The notes beneath the pieces were generated by a model. That model was given only the letters and a program-made list of their open reading frames with translations, had not been told where the DNA came from and made no database searches. A stretch of DNA of 13,318 nucleotides from NCBI GenBank assembly GCA_049699975.1, contig JBNAWB010000096.1, positions 1 to 13,318 of the forward strand, in the 5' to 3' direction. The translations under genes and the position numbers were made by a program. Below are positions 1-7,138 of the stretch, piece by piece (the first letter of the stretch is position 1; each line of letters starts with the position of its first letter). This DNA is from CAZAGD01 sp049699975. Its GTDB lineage: Bacteria; Desulfobacterota; SM23-61.

Positions 1-3
1 AGG

Positions 4-23
4 CCTGCCTCTGACCTGCCTCT
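4..23. repeat. Short direct repeat at window edge
   Basis: The 9-base unit CCTGCCTCT occurs twice (4-12 and 15-23), separated by GA. It sits at the very edge of the window, so it may be the end of a longer repeat or chance. No function is assigned. Confidence 0.35.
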
Positions 24-77
24 AACAATAGTTCTTCCACTTTTAAGTGACGGATTACTTCACAACATAAATTTTTC

Positions 78-107
78 TTGACAGAATTTTTGAAATTATG
101 GCAAAAT
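78..107 (+). promoter_or_regulatory. Possible sigma-70 promoter for the TRAP operon
   Basis: A perfect -35 hexamer TTGACA (78-83) is followed after 18 bases by CAAAAT (102-107), which matches the -10 consensus at four of six positions. It lies about 140 bases upstream of dctP in an AT-rich leader with no gene, so it is a reasonable driver of dctPQM. The -10 is weak, and other AT-rich hexamers nearby could serve instead. The rest of 1-246 holds no ORF or RNA gene I can recognise, apart from the dctP ribosome binding site (AGGAGGGAGG, 231-240). Confidence 0.35.
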
Positions 108-246
108 TAGCTCGCTTTTTGACCCGATCAAGAAATTATATTTTTGAGTTAGAAAACCGATAAAAAGGGGGTGATAGAGGGCAAGGGATGAAAAATTATT
201 TGATTTAAATTTTTAAATATCTTAGAAATCAAGGAGGGAGGTAAAG

Positions 247-1344
247 ATGATGAAGAAGTGTTTTTTGATTTTAGTCGCAGTTTCGCTAATATCTTTATTT
301 ACTTTTACCTCGGCAGGCGCACAGGTAGTAAAAATGAAATTTCAAAGTGCATTCGTTCCGGGGACTTGGGACTATATTTGGGGAGAAAATTTTGTAAAAA
401 GAGTTAATCAGGTTTTAGCTGGGAAGGTAGAGATAAAATTAGAAGCTGCGGGTGCAGTAGTGCCGGCCTTTGAAATTCTTGATGCTGTCCACAAAGGTGT
501 GTTGGATGGAGGTATCGCTTGGTCCGGATATTGGACAGGAAAAAATTCAGCTTTTTCCTTATATGCCAGTGCTACAGGAGGTCCTTTTGGAATGAATGCC
601 TGGGACCATGTAGCTTGGATGTTTACCGGTGGTGGAAATGAACTATATCGGGAGCTTTTGGCTAAATTAAAATACAATGTAGTTTGGTTTCCCATTTGGA
701 GTGAGATGAATGAGCCTTTGGGCTGGTTTAAGAAGCCAATTAAGGGAGTGGCTGATCTAAAAGGACTAAAAATGCGCGCTGCTGGATTAGCAGCCGACGT
801 TTTCAAAGAGTTCGGTGTCTCAGTAGTTATCCTCCCTGCAGGAGAAATTATGCCGGCGTTGGAAAGGGGAGTTATTGACGCCACAGAATTTAGTGATCCC
901 CACAGCGATATGAAGTTAGGCTTCCAGGATATTTGCAAATATTACTACTTACCAGGCATACATCAACCAACAGGAGTGGGTGAAGTTTATATCAATAAAG
1001 CTCGTTGGGATAAACTGCCGGCTGATATTAAAAACATAATTGAGTTATGTGCTCATGAAGCCCTAATGATAAACTGGTGTAAAGCATGGCCAATGAACAT
1101 CGAGGCCTTAGAAGAACTGGAAAAGAAACATGGCGTAAAGGTAATGGAGACTCCCAAAGAAATATTAGTAGAGTTCTTAAAAGCTTGGGATAAAGTAGCT
1201 GCGCGCGAATCGGCAAAGAACCCTGACTTTGCTAAGGTTTATGAATCGCAGCGCAAGTTTGCTTCAAAACATGTTCCTTATCAGCGACTGGTTAATCCCG
1301 AATATTCCATTGCTGCCGATTATTACTGGCCAAGGAAAAAATAG
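247..1344 (+). CDS. dctP: TRAP transporter solute-binding protein, DctP family (TakP-like)
   Basis: Periplasmic binding protein that captures a carboxylate and hands it to the DctQM membrane complex. Residues 1-25 form a signal peptide (MMKK, hydrophobic core, then AGA before Q26). The mature protein has the family landmarks: FVPGTWDY near residue 37, YWTGK near 95, GGPFGM near 111, DLKGLKMR ending at Arg177 (the family's carboxylate-binding arginine), LPAGEI near 197, ERGVIDATE ending at Glu214, and YYYLPGIHQP. The 365-residue length is normal. The pattern resembles the alpha-keto-acid-binding TakP branch, but positions that in TakP hold Gln156 and Trp215 are Glu156 and Phe215 here, so the exact ligand is uncertain. 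The start is supported by AGGAGGGAGG 7-16 bases upstream; ATG 250 is an equally possible start. First gene of the dctPQM operon. Confidence 0.93.
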   Translation: MMKKCFLILVAVSLISLFTFTSAGAQVVKMKFQSAFVPGTWDYIWGENFVKRVNQVLAGKVEIKLEAAGAVVPAFEILDAVHKGVLDGGIAWSGYWTGKNSAFSLYASATGGPFGMNAWDHVAWMFTGGGNELYRELLAKLKYNVVWFPIWSEMNEPLGWFKKPIKGVADLKGLKMRAAGLAADVFKEFGVSVVILPAGEIMPALERGVIDATEFSDPHSDMKLGFQDICKYYYLPGIHQPTGVGEVYINKARWDKLPADIKNIIELCAHEALMINWCKAWPMNIEALEELEKKHGVKVMETPKEILVEFLKAWDKVAARESAKNPDFAKVYESQRKFASKHVPYQRLVNPEYSIAADYYWPRKK

Positions 1345-1357
1345 AAGTTTAAGGTAA

Positions 1358-1402
1358 TCCCTCACTCCAACCTCTCGCTGCTGGGGAGAGAGGAGTGAGG
1401 GA
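1358..1402. repeat. Strong hairpin between dctP and dctQ, dispersed-repeat-like
   Basis: TCCCTCACTCC (1358-1368) and GGAGTGAGGGA (1392-1402) are a perfect 11-bp inverted repeat, with a further inner stem CTCTC (1372-1376) / GAGAG (1386-1390). No T-run follows, so it is not a classical terminator. Its composition resembles the CCCTCACCC..CTCTCCC type of dispersed palindromic repeat found between genes in many bacteria (recollection of that type, not a search). Placed right after the binding-protein gene, it could stabilise the 3' end of dctP mRNA and so raise DctP above the permease subunits. That role is inferred. Confidence 0.75.
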
Positions 1403-1478
1403 AAGATAATCTGAAAAAATAGTTAATGTATTATATTCGTAAAAGATTAGGAAGATTAAGCACAGGGAGGTTTTTAAC

Positions 1479-1991
1479 TTGCCCAAACTGATAAGAATTA
1501 TTGACCGCATATCAATTGTGAGTGGAAAAATTTTAAGTTGGTTAGTTTTGCCTTTAGTGGGTGGATTAGTATGGGAGGTATTCTCCCGCTATATGTTCAA
1601 CGCGCCGACTGTGTGGGCGTATGATATTACTTATATGTTTTATGGAACAATTTTTATGGTAGGGGCTGCTTATACCCTTTACAAAGGGTCTCATATTAGG
1701 ACCGATATTCTTTATCAAAAATGGTCTGCCCGTAGGAAAGGAATTATCGATGCCACTCTTTATCTTATATTCTTCTTTCCAGGAATGTTTTTTTTCTTTA
1801 TCTTGGGTTGGGATTATGCCGCTCATTCTTGGGCAATAAGAGAAGTCTCTGATGCCAGCCCGTGGCGGCCGGCCATTTATCCGTTTAAAACAGTAATCCC
1901 CGTAAGTGCTCTCCTTCTCTTAATTCAAGGTATATCCGAATTCCTAAAATCTATTTACAGTGCTCGTTATGGGAGGCCCTATGAGCCCTGA
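1479..1991 (+). CDS. dctQ: TRAP transporter small permease subunit DctQ
   Basis: Small integral membrane subunit that pairs with DctM to form the TRAP translocator. The 170-residue protein has four hydrophobic segments (roughly residues 15-35, 48-66, 88-112 and 130-155). It carries the family pattern of an aromatic/Asn turn after helix one (FSRYMFNAPTVWAYDITYMFYG) and a basic loop ending in a conserved-looking helix start (GSHIRTDILYQKW). The start is a TTG at 1479, chosen because GGGAGG (1465-1470) sits eight bases upstream and no ATG lies near the N-terminal helix. It is downstream of dctP across the hairpin at 1358-1402, and its 3' end overlaps dctM. Confidence 0.88.
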   Translation: MPKLIRIIDRISIVSGKILSWLVLPLVGGLVWEVFSRYMFNAPTVWAYDITYMFYGTIFMVGAAYTLYKGSHIRTDILYQKWSARRKGIIDATLYLIFFFPGMFFFFILGWDYAAHSWAIREVSDASPWRPAIYPFKTVIPVSALLLLIQGISEFLKSIYSARYGRPYEP

Positions 1992-3300
1992 AGCTCTTGG
2001 TATCCTTTTATTAGTTGTTCTGCTAACTTCCATATTTTTAGGTTTCCCCATCTCTTTTACCCTGATCATTTGCGGTCTTGTTTTTGGCTATATCGGTTTT
2101 GGCGATGTTGTTTTTTCTTTGATGGTCATGCAAACCATGGGGTTCATGAAAGAAGAGACGCTCGCAGCAGTTCCTTTATTTATATTCATGGGCTACATTT
2201 TGGAACGTACCGGACTCATGGAACGGCTATTTAGGGGTTTCCAGATGGTGATGGGGCCGGTGCGAGGATCCTTGTATTTGGCTGTATTAGTGGTGGCTAC
2301 CATTTTTGCTATGGCCACGGGCATAATCGGAGCTCCAGTTGCTGTAATTGGCTTAATGGCCACACCAATTATGATGAGAAGTAAATATGATGTGCGTCTC
2401 TCTGCTGGCGTCATTACTGCAGGAGGGTGCTTAGGTATTCTTATTCCTCCAAGCGTTATGTTAGTGGTGATGGGGCCGATTGCGAACGTCTCCGTTGTTA
2501 AACTAATGGCCGCGGCAGTAATACCAGGATTAATCCTTTCAGGAATTTACATTGTTTACACCATGATAAGATGTTACCTTGACCCCAAATTAGGACCGCC
2601 TTTGCCTCCCGAGGAACGGGCCGGATCATTTTTAAAAGGATTGCGGGAGTTAAGCGTGGGTATTTTGCCGCCTCTAGTGCTCATTATGGCCTGCTTAGGA
2701 AGCATTCTATTCGGATTGGCTACACCCACAGAAGGGGCGGCCATGGGCGCTTTGGGAGCAGTAGTCCTCGGGCTCGTGAACCGCAAATTGGATTGGCAAA
2801 AGATAAAAGAATCTACTCTTTCCACAGTTGAAGTCTCCAGTATGGTGCTCTTTTTGGGAATGGCCGCCAACGTTTATGGAGCAGTTTTTTCCCGTTTAGG
2901 GACAGGTGACTTAATAATATCATCTTTATTGGGTTTACCCTTACCTCCTATGGGCATAATTATCGTCATCATGGTCATCGTCTTCCTCCTCGGGTGGCCC
3001 TTAGAATGGCCGGCCATCATCTTTATATTTTTGCCTATGTTTATTCCCGTAGTAGAAAAACTTGGCTATAATATATTATGGTTCTGCATCCTTGTGGCCG
3101 TAAATTTGCAAACAGCTTTCCTTTCCCCACCAGTAGCAGTCGCCGCCTATTATTTAAAAGGTGTAGCTCCGTCATACGAATTGTGGGATATTTATGCGGG
3201 TATGGTTCAATTTATGATTCTGCAAATTGTAGGATTAGCGATAATTATATTATTCCCACAAACAGTTTTTTGGTTGCCAGCATTGCTATTCGGGAAGTGA
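1981..3300 (+). CDS. dctM: TRAP transporter large permease subunit DctM
   Basis: Large membrane subunit that forms the sodium-driven transport path of the TRAP system. About 439 residues with a dozen or so hydrophobic segments. DctM family signatures include GGCLGILIPPSVMLVVMG near the middle, PTEGAAMGALGAV, and LGWPLEWPAIIFIFLPMF toward the C-terminus. I prefer the ATG at 1981 (MSPEALG), preceded by GGGAGG at 1971-1976 inside the end of dctQ. An in-frame GTG at 1960 would add seven residues. With the ATG start the gene overlaps dctQ by 11 bases, which points to translational coupling. It ends 56 bases before an intrinsic terminator, closing the operon. Confidence 0.92.
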   Translation: MSPEALGILLLVVLLTSIFLGFPISFTLIICGLVFGYIGFGDVVFSLMVMQTMGFMKEETLAAVPLFIFMGYILERTGLMERLFRGFQMVMGPVRGSLYLAVLVVATIFAMATGIIGAPVAVIGLMATPIMMRSKYDVRLSAGVITAGGCLGILIPPSVMLVVMGPIANVSVVKLMAAAVIPGLILSGIYIVYTMIRCYLDPKLGPPLPPEERAGSFLKGLRELSVGILPPLVLIMACLGSILFGLATPTEGAAMGALGAVVLGLVNRKLDWQKIKESTLSTVEVSSMVLFLGMAANVYGAVFSRLGTGDLIISSLLGLPLPPMGIIIVIMVIVFLLGWPLEWPAIIFIFLPMFIPVVEKLGYNILWFCILVAVNLQTAFLSPPVAVAAYYLKGVAPSYELWDIYAGMVQFMILQIVGLAIIILFPQTVFWLPALLFGK

Positions 3301-3356
3301 TAAAATGCCTTTGGTTTGCTCTGCGCTATTTGCCTAATCGCATTTCTTAATTGATA

Positions 3357-3397
3357 AAGAGGCAAGATTCAGGTTGGGCTTGGGTCTTGCCTTTTTA
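3357..3397 (+). terminator. Rho-independent terminator after dctM
   Basis: AGGCAAGA (3360-3367) pairs perfectly with TCTTGCCT (3385-3392), and the right arm runs into TTTTTATTT, with a matching AAAG on the left flank. Stem, 17-base loop and T-tract make this a convincing intrinsic terminator. It lies between dctM and mltA, so it separates the TRAP operon from the next unit. Confidence 0.82.
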
Positions 3398-3427
3398 TTT
3401 AAAGGGGCATAAGTTGTAGTCGAGAAG

Positions 3428-4627
3428 ATGATTTTCCTGAAGCAAAAACGAGTTATACTTTTATTTTTTTTGGGGAGTATTTGTTTTTCTTTCTCCTTTG
3501 CCACAAATATTTTGGCAAATGAATTAATTGCAGAAAAGAATGAAGCCACATTGATTTTCCAGGGTGATGAAGGAGACAGAGATTCTTTAATCAAAGCCGT
3601 AGCCCACAGTATAAATTATATTGAATTAAAAATCTCCAGCCTAAAGGCCACAATGCCTTTCCTCCAAAAGGACTCCCTTCTGCTCTCTTTTCAAAAAACT
3701 CAAAGAACTTTACAATATTTTCACAAAATTATTAAGGAAGATTTATCCGCCCAATCATTTGCCCAAATAATAAAGAAGAACTTTTTCTTTCAAGAAGCAA
3801 GCAAGGAAGGAGTGCTCTTAACAGGGTATTATGAACCAATATTTTCGGCAAGTTTAAAGAAGGAACGAGAATTCATATACCCTATTTATCGGCCGCCAGA
3901 TGATTTGGTAGAGATAAATAAAGGTATTAATAAAGAGAAAACATTCGGCAGGATGGTCCAAGGACGTTTAGTTCCTTATTATTCGCGGGAAGAAATAGAT
4001 CGAAAAGGGGTTTTGCAAGGTAAGGGATATGAAATTTTTTGGCTCAAAGATCCCTGGGAAAGATTCATTTTGCATGTACAAGGATCAGGGCGGATTAAAC
4101 TGAATGATGGCCAGATTTATGCAGTAAAATATATCGCCTCAAATGGCCGACCTTATCGTAGTATCGGGCAATATCTGGTAAAAAAAGGATTTATAGAAGA
4201 ACAAGAACTATCCCTAAGAAGGGTTAAAGAATTCTTCCAAAAAAACCCGCATTTGATGGAAGAGTTTTTTAATTTAAATGAACGGTATATTTTTTTTCAG
4301 GCCTTTTCCTTAAAAAATGGGCAATGGCAAGGGCCGATGGGGGCGTTAGATATACCTTTAGTGCCGGGGCGCTCCATAGCCACCGATCATTCTATCTATC
4401 CCCCAGGAGGGTTATGTTATCTTGTTTCTACTATGCCAGTCATTGATAAATTAGGCGCGGTTATGGGTCGGAAAAAAATAAATAGATTTGTGCTCAATCA
4501 GGATAAAGGTGCCGCCATGAAGGGCCCCTCCCGGGTAGATTTGTTCATCGGCAGCGGGGAAGAAGCCGGCTTCATAGCCGGAGAGATGAACGAAAAAGGA
4601 AAGCTTTTTATCTTGAGGGCTAAATAG
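3428..4627 (+). CDS. mltA: MltA-family lytic murein transglycosylase with 3D domain
   Basis: Cleaves the MurNAc-GlcNAc bond of peptidoglycan, forming 1,6-anhydro-muramyl ends; acts in the envelope. Residues 1-30 are a signal peptide (KQKR, hydrophobic stretch, then LANE). No good lipobox is seen: Cys19 is preceded by GSI, so it is probably not lipid-anchored like E. coli MltA. The MltA core is marked by LTGYYEP (131-137), PYYSREEID (183-191), FWLKDPWERF and QGSGR (218-222). A C-terminal 3D domain carries its three aspartates at 320 (ATD), 359 (QDKGAA) and 371 (RVDLFIG); by family comparison the last is the likely catalytic acid. Length (399 residues) is in the family range. The Shine-Dalgarno is poor, but only this start gives a signal peptide. 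The following flavoprotein gene begins nine bases after the stop. Confidence 0.92.
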   Translation: MIFLKQKRVILLFFLGSICFSFSFATNILANELIAEKNEATLIFQGDEGDRDSLIKAVAHSINYIELKISSLKATMPFLQKDSLLLSFQKTQRTLQYFHKIIKEDLSAQSFAQIIKKNFFFQEASKEGVLLTGYYEPIFSASLKKEREFIYPIYRPPDDLVEINKGINKEKTFGRMVQGRLVPYYSREEIDRKGVLQGKGYEIFWLKDPWERFILHVQGSGRIKLNDGQIYAVKYIASNGRPYRSIGQYLVKKGFIEEQELSLRRVKEFFQKNPHLMEEFFNLNERYIFFQAFSLKNGQWQGPMGALDIPLVPGRSIATDHSIYPPGGLCYLVSTMPVIDKLGAVMGRKKINRFVLNQDKGAAMKGPSRVDLFIGSGEEAGFIAGEMNEKGKLFILRAK

Positions 4628-4636
4628 AAGGAAAAA

Positions 4637-6328
4637 ATGGTGTCCATTCCTGAGGCGGATATTCTGATTATCGGGGGCGGAGGAGCAGGCCTACGGGCTG
4701 CTATTGAGGCAGCTCAACAAGGGAGCTCAGTGGCCATATTGGACAAAGGACCTGTGGGTAGGTCAGGCACTACCCCTATGGCTATGGAAGCCTTTCAGGC
4801 CGTTTGCCATCCAGAAGACTCTGCGGAACAACATTTTCAAGATACCGTGAGTGGAGGCCTATACTTAGGAGATGAAAATTTAATTTGGGTTTTAGTTACA
4901 GAGGCGAAGAAAAGAGTAGCCGACCTGGAAAATTATGGTGTGCATTTTAAGAAAAAGGAAAATGGCCGCTTTGATCCCATGCAACACCCTGGCCAAACAT
5001 TCCCGCGTACTCTATTTATTCAAGGGGGTGGATATGGACTGTTGCAAGCGTTACTGAAGGAGGCTCATAAATATCATCGTATTCGCATAATGAGCGATGT
5101 TCTGGTTACCAATATAATCATGGATAGAGAAGGAGTTCCAGGAGGTGTTATTTTTTTAGACCTCCATGATGGAAAGTTTAAAGTGCTAAAAAGCCGCGCC
5201 GCAATTTTAGCTACCGGCGGCTATGAAGAGTTATGGGCGTTCAACGATGCCTCAGTTACGGCCTGCGGAGATGGTTTATTCTTGGCCTATGAGCTGGGGG
5301 CCAAACTCGTTGATTTAGAAATGCTGCAATTTTATCCGACCATAGTCATCTATCCGCCGGAGGTGAGGGGAACACTTTTCCAGTATGAGCTGGTTATAAA
5401 TCCTGAGTTATTAGGAGGGCGGATTTTAAATGGATTGGGTGAAACCTTCTTTTCTGGTATGCCTTTACGCGATGTTTTATTACGGGCAATTTGGCAAGAG
5501 ATCCAGCAGGGCAGAGGTACGGAGCACGGCGGAGTTTATATAGATTTAACGGCCTCTTCGTTGAGTCGAGAAGCTCTAACCGCTGCCCTAAATAAATGGC
5601 AACCTAATCAATTTCATTACCTCAAAGATATGGGTATCGATCTCCGAGATACGCGCGTAGAAGTGGCTCCGCATGCCCATTATACTATGGGCGGAGTAGC
5701 CATTGACGAAAATGCCTCTACTTCTATTCCGGGATTGTTTGCTGCTGGGGAAGTAGCGGGCAACTTGCACGGGGCTAATCGAGTTTCTGGTAATGCCCTT
5801 ACTGAGACCCAGGTCTTTGGCGCAATTGCTGGAGCTGCGGCTGCTCAATTTGCCCGGCAGAGAAAAATGGTGGAATTGGATGAAAATTTGCTCACCCATA
5901 TGCAGGAAGAAAAGGCTAATTTCATTATTAGTTTCTTGAGTAATAAAAAATTTAAGCCGCGGCAAATGCGCCGCCAGCTCAAAGAGATCATGTGGAAGTA
6001 TTGCGGTATAGAAAGGGATGAAATTGGGTTAAAAAGGGGATTGAATGAAATCAAAGAAATGGAGAAAGAAATTTTTGGGGGACAATCGTTTATAAATAAA
6101 TTAGGCACATGTTCGTTTGGCGCTTACCCCCTAAGAGTTAGAGAAGCTCTGGAATTAAAGATGATGATCACTTTGAGCCAGCTGATTTTGATTTCTGCCC
6201 TTTTTAGAAAAGAAACAAGGGGACACCATATACGTACAGATTTTCTCTCGGCTCAGGAGAGGGGCAAGCATACATTGGTTATAAAAGGGAAAGAGCCGTG
6301 GGCAGAAGAAGTCAGAAGAAAGGGATGA
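4637..6328 (+). CDS. SdhA/FrdA-like FAD-binding oxidoreductase
   Basis: Flavoprotein of the succinate dehydrogenase/fumarate reductase/L-aspartate oxidase superfamily, predicted cytoplasmic. The Rossmann motif GGGGAG is at 13-18, with Asp36 ending the second strand. ATGG near 192, the reductase-type HAHYTMGG (346-353) and the FAD/substrate motif GANRVSGNAL (379-388) follow. The C-terminal helical domain ends with RKETRGHHIRTDF, like the RESRGAHxRxDF end of SdhA. Arg283 (LLRAI), His348 and Arg382 match the family's proton-shuttle and dicarboxylate-binding residues. Two departures: the QFHPT motif reads QFYPT (Tyr233), and no His is present where SdhA/FrdA bind FAD covalently (GRSGTTPM at 41-48), so FAD is probably noncovalent. 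The substrate is therefore open. The start has AAGGA (4628-4632) overlapping the mltA stop. It shares an ATGA with the downstream 2Fe-2S gene, its likely electron partner. Confidence 0.88.
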   Translation: MVSIPEADILIIGGGGAGLRAAIEAAQQGSSVAILDKGPVGRSGTTPMAMEAFQAVCHPEDSAEQHFQDTVSGGLYLGDENLIWVLVTEAKKRVADLENYGVHFKKKENGRFDPMQHPGQTFPRTLFIQGGGYGLLQALLKEAHKYHRIRIMSDVLVTNIIMDREGVPGGVIFLDLHDGKFKVLKSRAAILATGGYEELWAFNDASVTACGDGLFLAYELGAKLVDLEMLQFYPTIVIYPPEVRGTLFQYELVINPELLGGRILNGLGETFFSGMPLRDVLLRAIWQEIQQGRGTEHGGVYIDLTASSLSREALTAALNKWQPNQFHYLKDMGIDLRDTRVEVAPHAHYTMGGVAIDENASTSIPGLFAAGEVAGNLHGANRVSGNALTETQVFGAIAGAAAAQFARQRKMVELDENLLTHMQEEKANFIISFLSNKKFKPRQMRRQLKEIMWKYCGIERDEIGLKRGLNEIKEMEKEIFGGQSFINKLGTCSFGAYPLRVREALELKMMITLSQLILISALFRKETRGHHIRTDFLSAQERGKHTLVIKGKEPWAEEVRRKG

Positions 6329-6669
6329 AAGGATTGAAAAAAACGATCGGCATTAAAATTAGGCGAGAAGATCCTACTTCTGGGGAAAATGTGTATTATG
6401 AAACTTATGAAATTCCTGTTGAAAGACCTATGACCATATTGGAGATTTTGAATGAAATTTATGAAAAATGGGACGATACTTTAGCCTTTCGCCATTATCG
6501 TTGCGGAAGGCGAATTTGTAGATCTTGCGAAGTGAAATTAGATGGGAAAATTGCCCGGGCGTGCAGCACGTTGCTCTTTCCGGGGAAAAGATATCTTTTA
6601 GACCCAGCCTATGCCGGAGCTTTGATCAAGGATTTGGTTTTTGATTTTTCAGCTATTTTCCCAGATTAA
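6325..6669 (+). CDS. Standalone 2Fe-2S protein, N-terminal domain of SdhB/FrdB only
   Basis: A 114-residue ferredoxin-like protein. Four cysteines, C60, C65, C68 and C80, have CX4CX2CX11C spacing, identical to the 2Fe-2S cluster site of SdhB/FrdB. The region before it (PMTILEILNEIYEKWDDTLAFR) matches the SdhB lead-in to the cluster. The protein then stops after LVFDFSAIFPD, so the C-terminal domain carrying the 4Fe-4S and 3Fe-4S clusters, and hence the quinone contact, is absent. There is no signal peptide or membrane helix. I chose ATG 6325, which overlaps the flavoprotein stop as ATGA and suggests coupling; a GTG at 6298 with AAGGGA upstream would add nine residues. Likely role: one-electron carrier for the flavoprotein. 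Confidence 0.87.
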   Translation: MKGLKKTIGIKIRREDPTSGENVYYETYEIPVERPMTILEILNEIYEKWDDTLAFRHYRCGRRICRSCEVKLDGKIARACSTLLFPGKRYLLDPAYAGALIKDLVFDFSAIFPD

Positions 6670-6770
6670 ATTATCCTTAAAGAGTATTTTAAAGAACTAA
6701 CTTTTGTTGGCCACGGTAATTTGCTTGGGTAGAAAAAACCGTTGATCACTTTTTAAATTTCAGCTTAATT

Positions 6771-6987
6771 CAGGCGGGAGGGGGAGAGGCTCATTAAAAT
6801 GAGGCCCTTATTCTTTCATTGGTACGGGCGGGGAGATAGACATCTATTTTAAAAGCAGGAAGCTATTATTTATGTTTATCTGGTATAGGCAAGTATGTCC
6901 CCGCCGTTCTTTGCGGAGAGCAGGTGGGTAAGAGAGAAATGGTCATTTCCAAGCCGATTTTAATTTCGCCTCTCCCCCTCCTGCCTG
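6771..6987. repeat. 217-bp nested inverted repeat (fold-back element)
   Basis: The outer 20-base arms at 6771-6790 (CAGGCGGGAGGGGGAGAGGC) and 6968-6987 are reverse complements at 19 of 20 positions. Just inside, TTAAAAT (6794-6800) pairs with ATTTTAA (6957-6963), and GGC follows on both arms. Further in, ACGGGCGGGGA (6824-6834) pairs with TCCCCGCCGT (6898-6907) with one bulged G. The two halves thus look like diverged copies in inverted orientation. No ORF or transposase is inside and no clear target-site duplication flanks it. It could be a MITE-like element, a structured RNA, or a large terminator-like fold after the 2Fe-2S gene. Confidence 0.7.
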
Positions 6988-7100
6988 TTTCCTGCTGGCA
7001 AGAAATACTAAAACTGTTAGACGGTCAGTAGAAAAAAATATTGCCAAAAGCGCTTCTTATAAGTTATCTTCAAATTTATGCCATTAGGCAAGGGGGTTTT

Positions 7101-7130
7101 ATAATAATTTGAACCTGAAATCCGCGTCAA
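7101..7130 (-). promoter_or_regulatory. Possible reverse-strand promoter toward the fold-back element
   Basis: On the - strand TTGACG (7130-7125) is followed after 18 bases by TATTAT (7106-7101), each one mismatch from consensus. It would transcribe leftward through the inverted repeat at 6771-6987. No ORF lies downstream on that strand, so any product would be noncoding. Such hexamers arise readily in AT-rich DNA, so support is weak. Confidence 0.22.
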
Positions 7131-7138
7131 TTTTTCAA

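Noticed and set aside
203..218. AT-only palindrome ATTTAAA-TT-TTTAAAT upstream of dctP
   Set aside because: A perfect palindrome, but made only of A and T in a very AT-rich leader, so it is expected by chance; not listed as an operator.
408..938. 176-codon open frame on the - strand inside dctP
   Set aside because: It lies wholly antisense to a well-supported DctP gene, has no recognisable domain and lacks a convincing ribosome binding site; a shadow frame.
3078..3350. 90-codon + frame overlapping the end of dctM
   Set aside because: Out of frame with dctM over most of its length, with no domain and low-complexity composition; dctM is clearly the real gene there.
3470..3486. Lipoprotein signal (lipobox) around Cys19 of the MltA-like protein
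   Set aside because: The residues before the Cys are GSI, which do not fit the usual L-A/S-G/A pattern, and a standard signal peptidase I site lies downstream.
4637..6328. L-aspartate oxidase (NadB) or adenylylsulfate reductase alpha subunit as the identity of the flavoprotein
   Set aside because: No nadA/nadC or ferredoxin-type aprB neighbour is present, and the C-terminal RKETRGHH and the partner 2Fe-2S domain fit the SdhA/FrdA group better.
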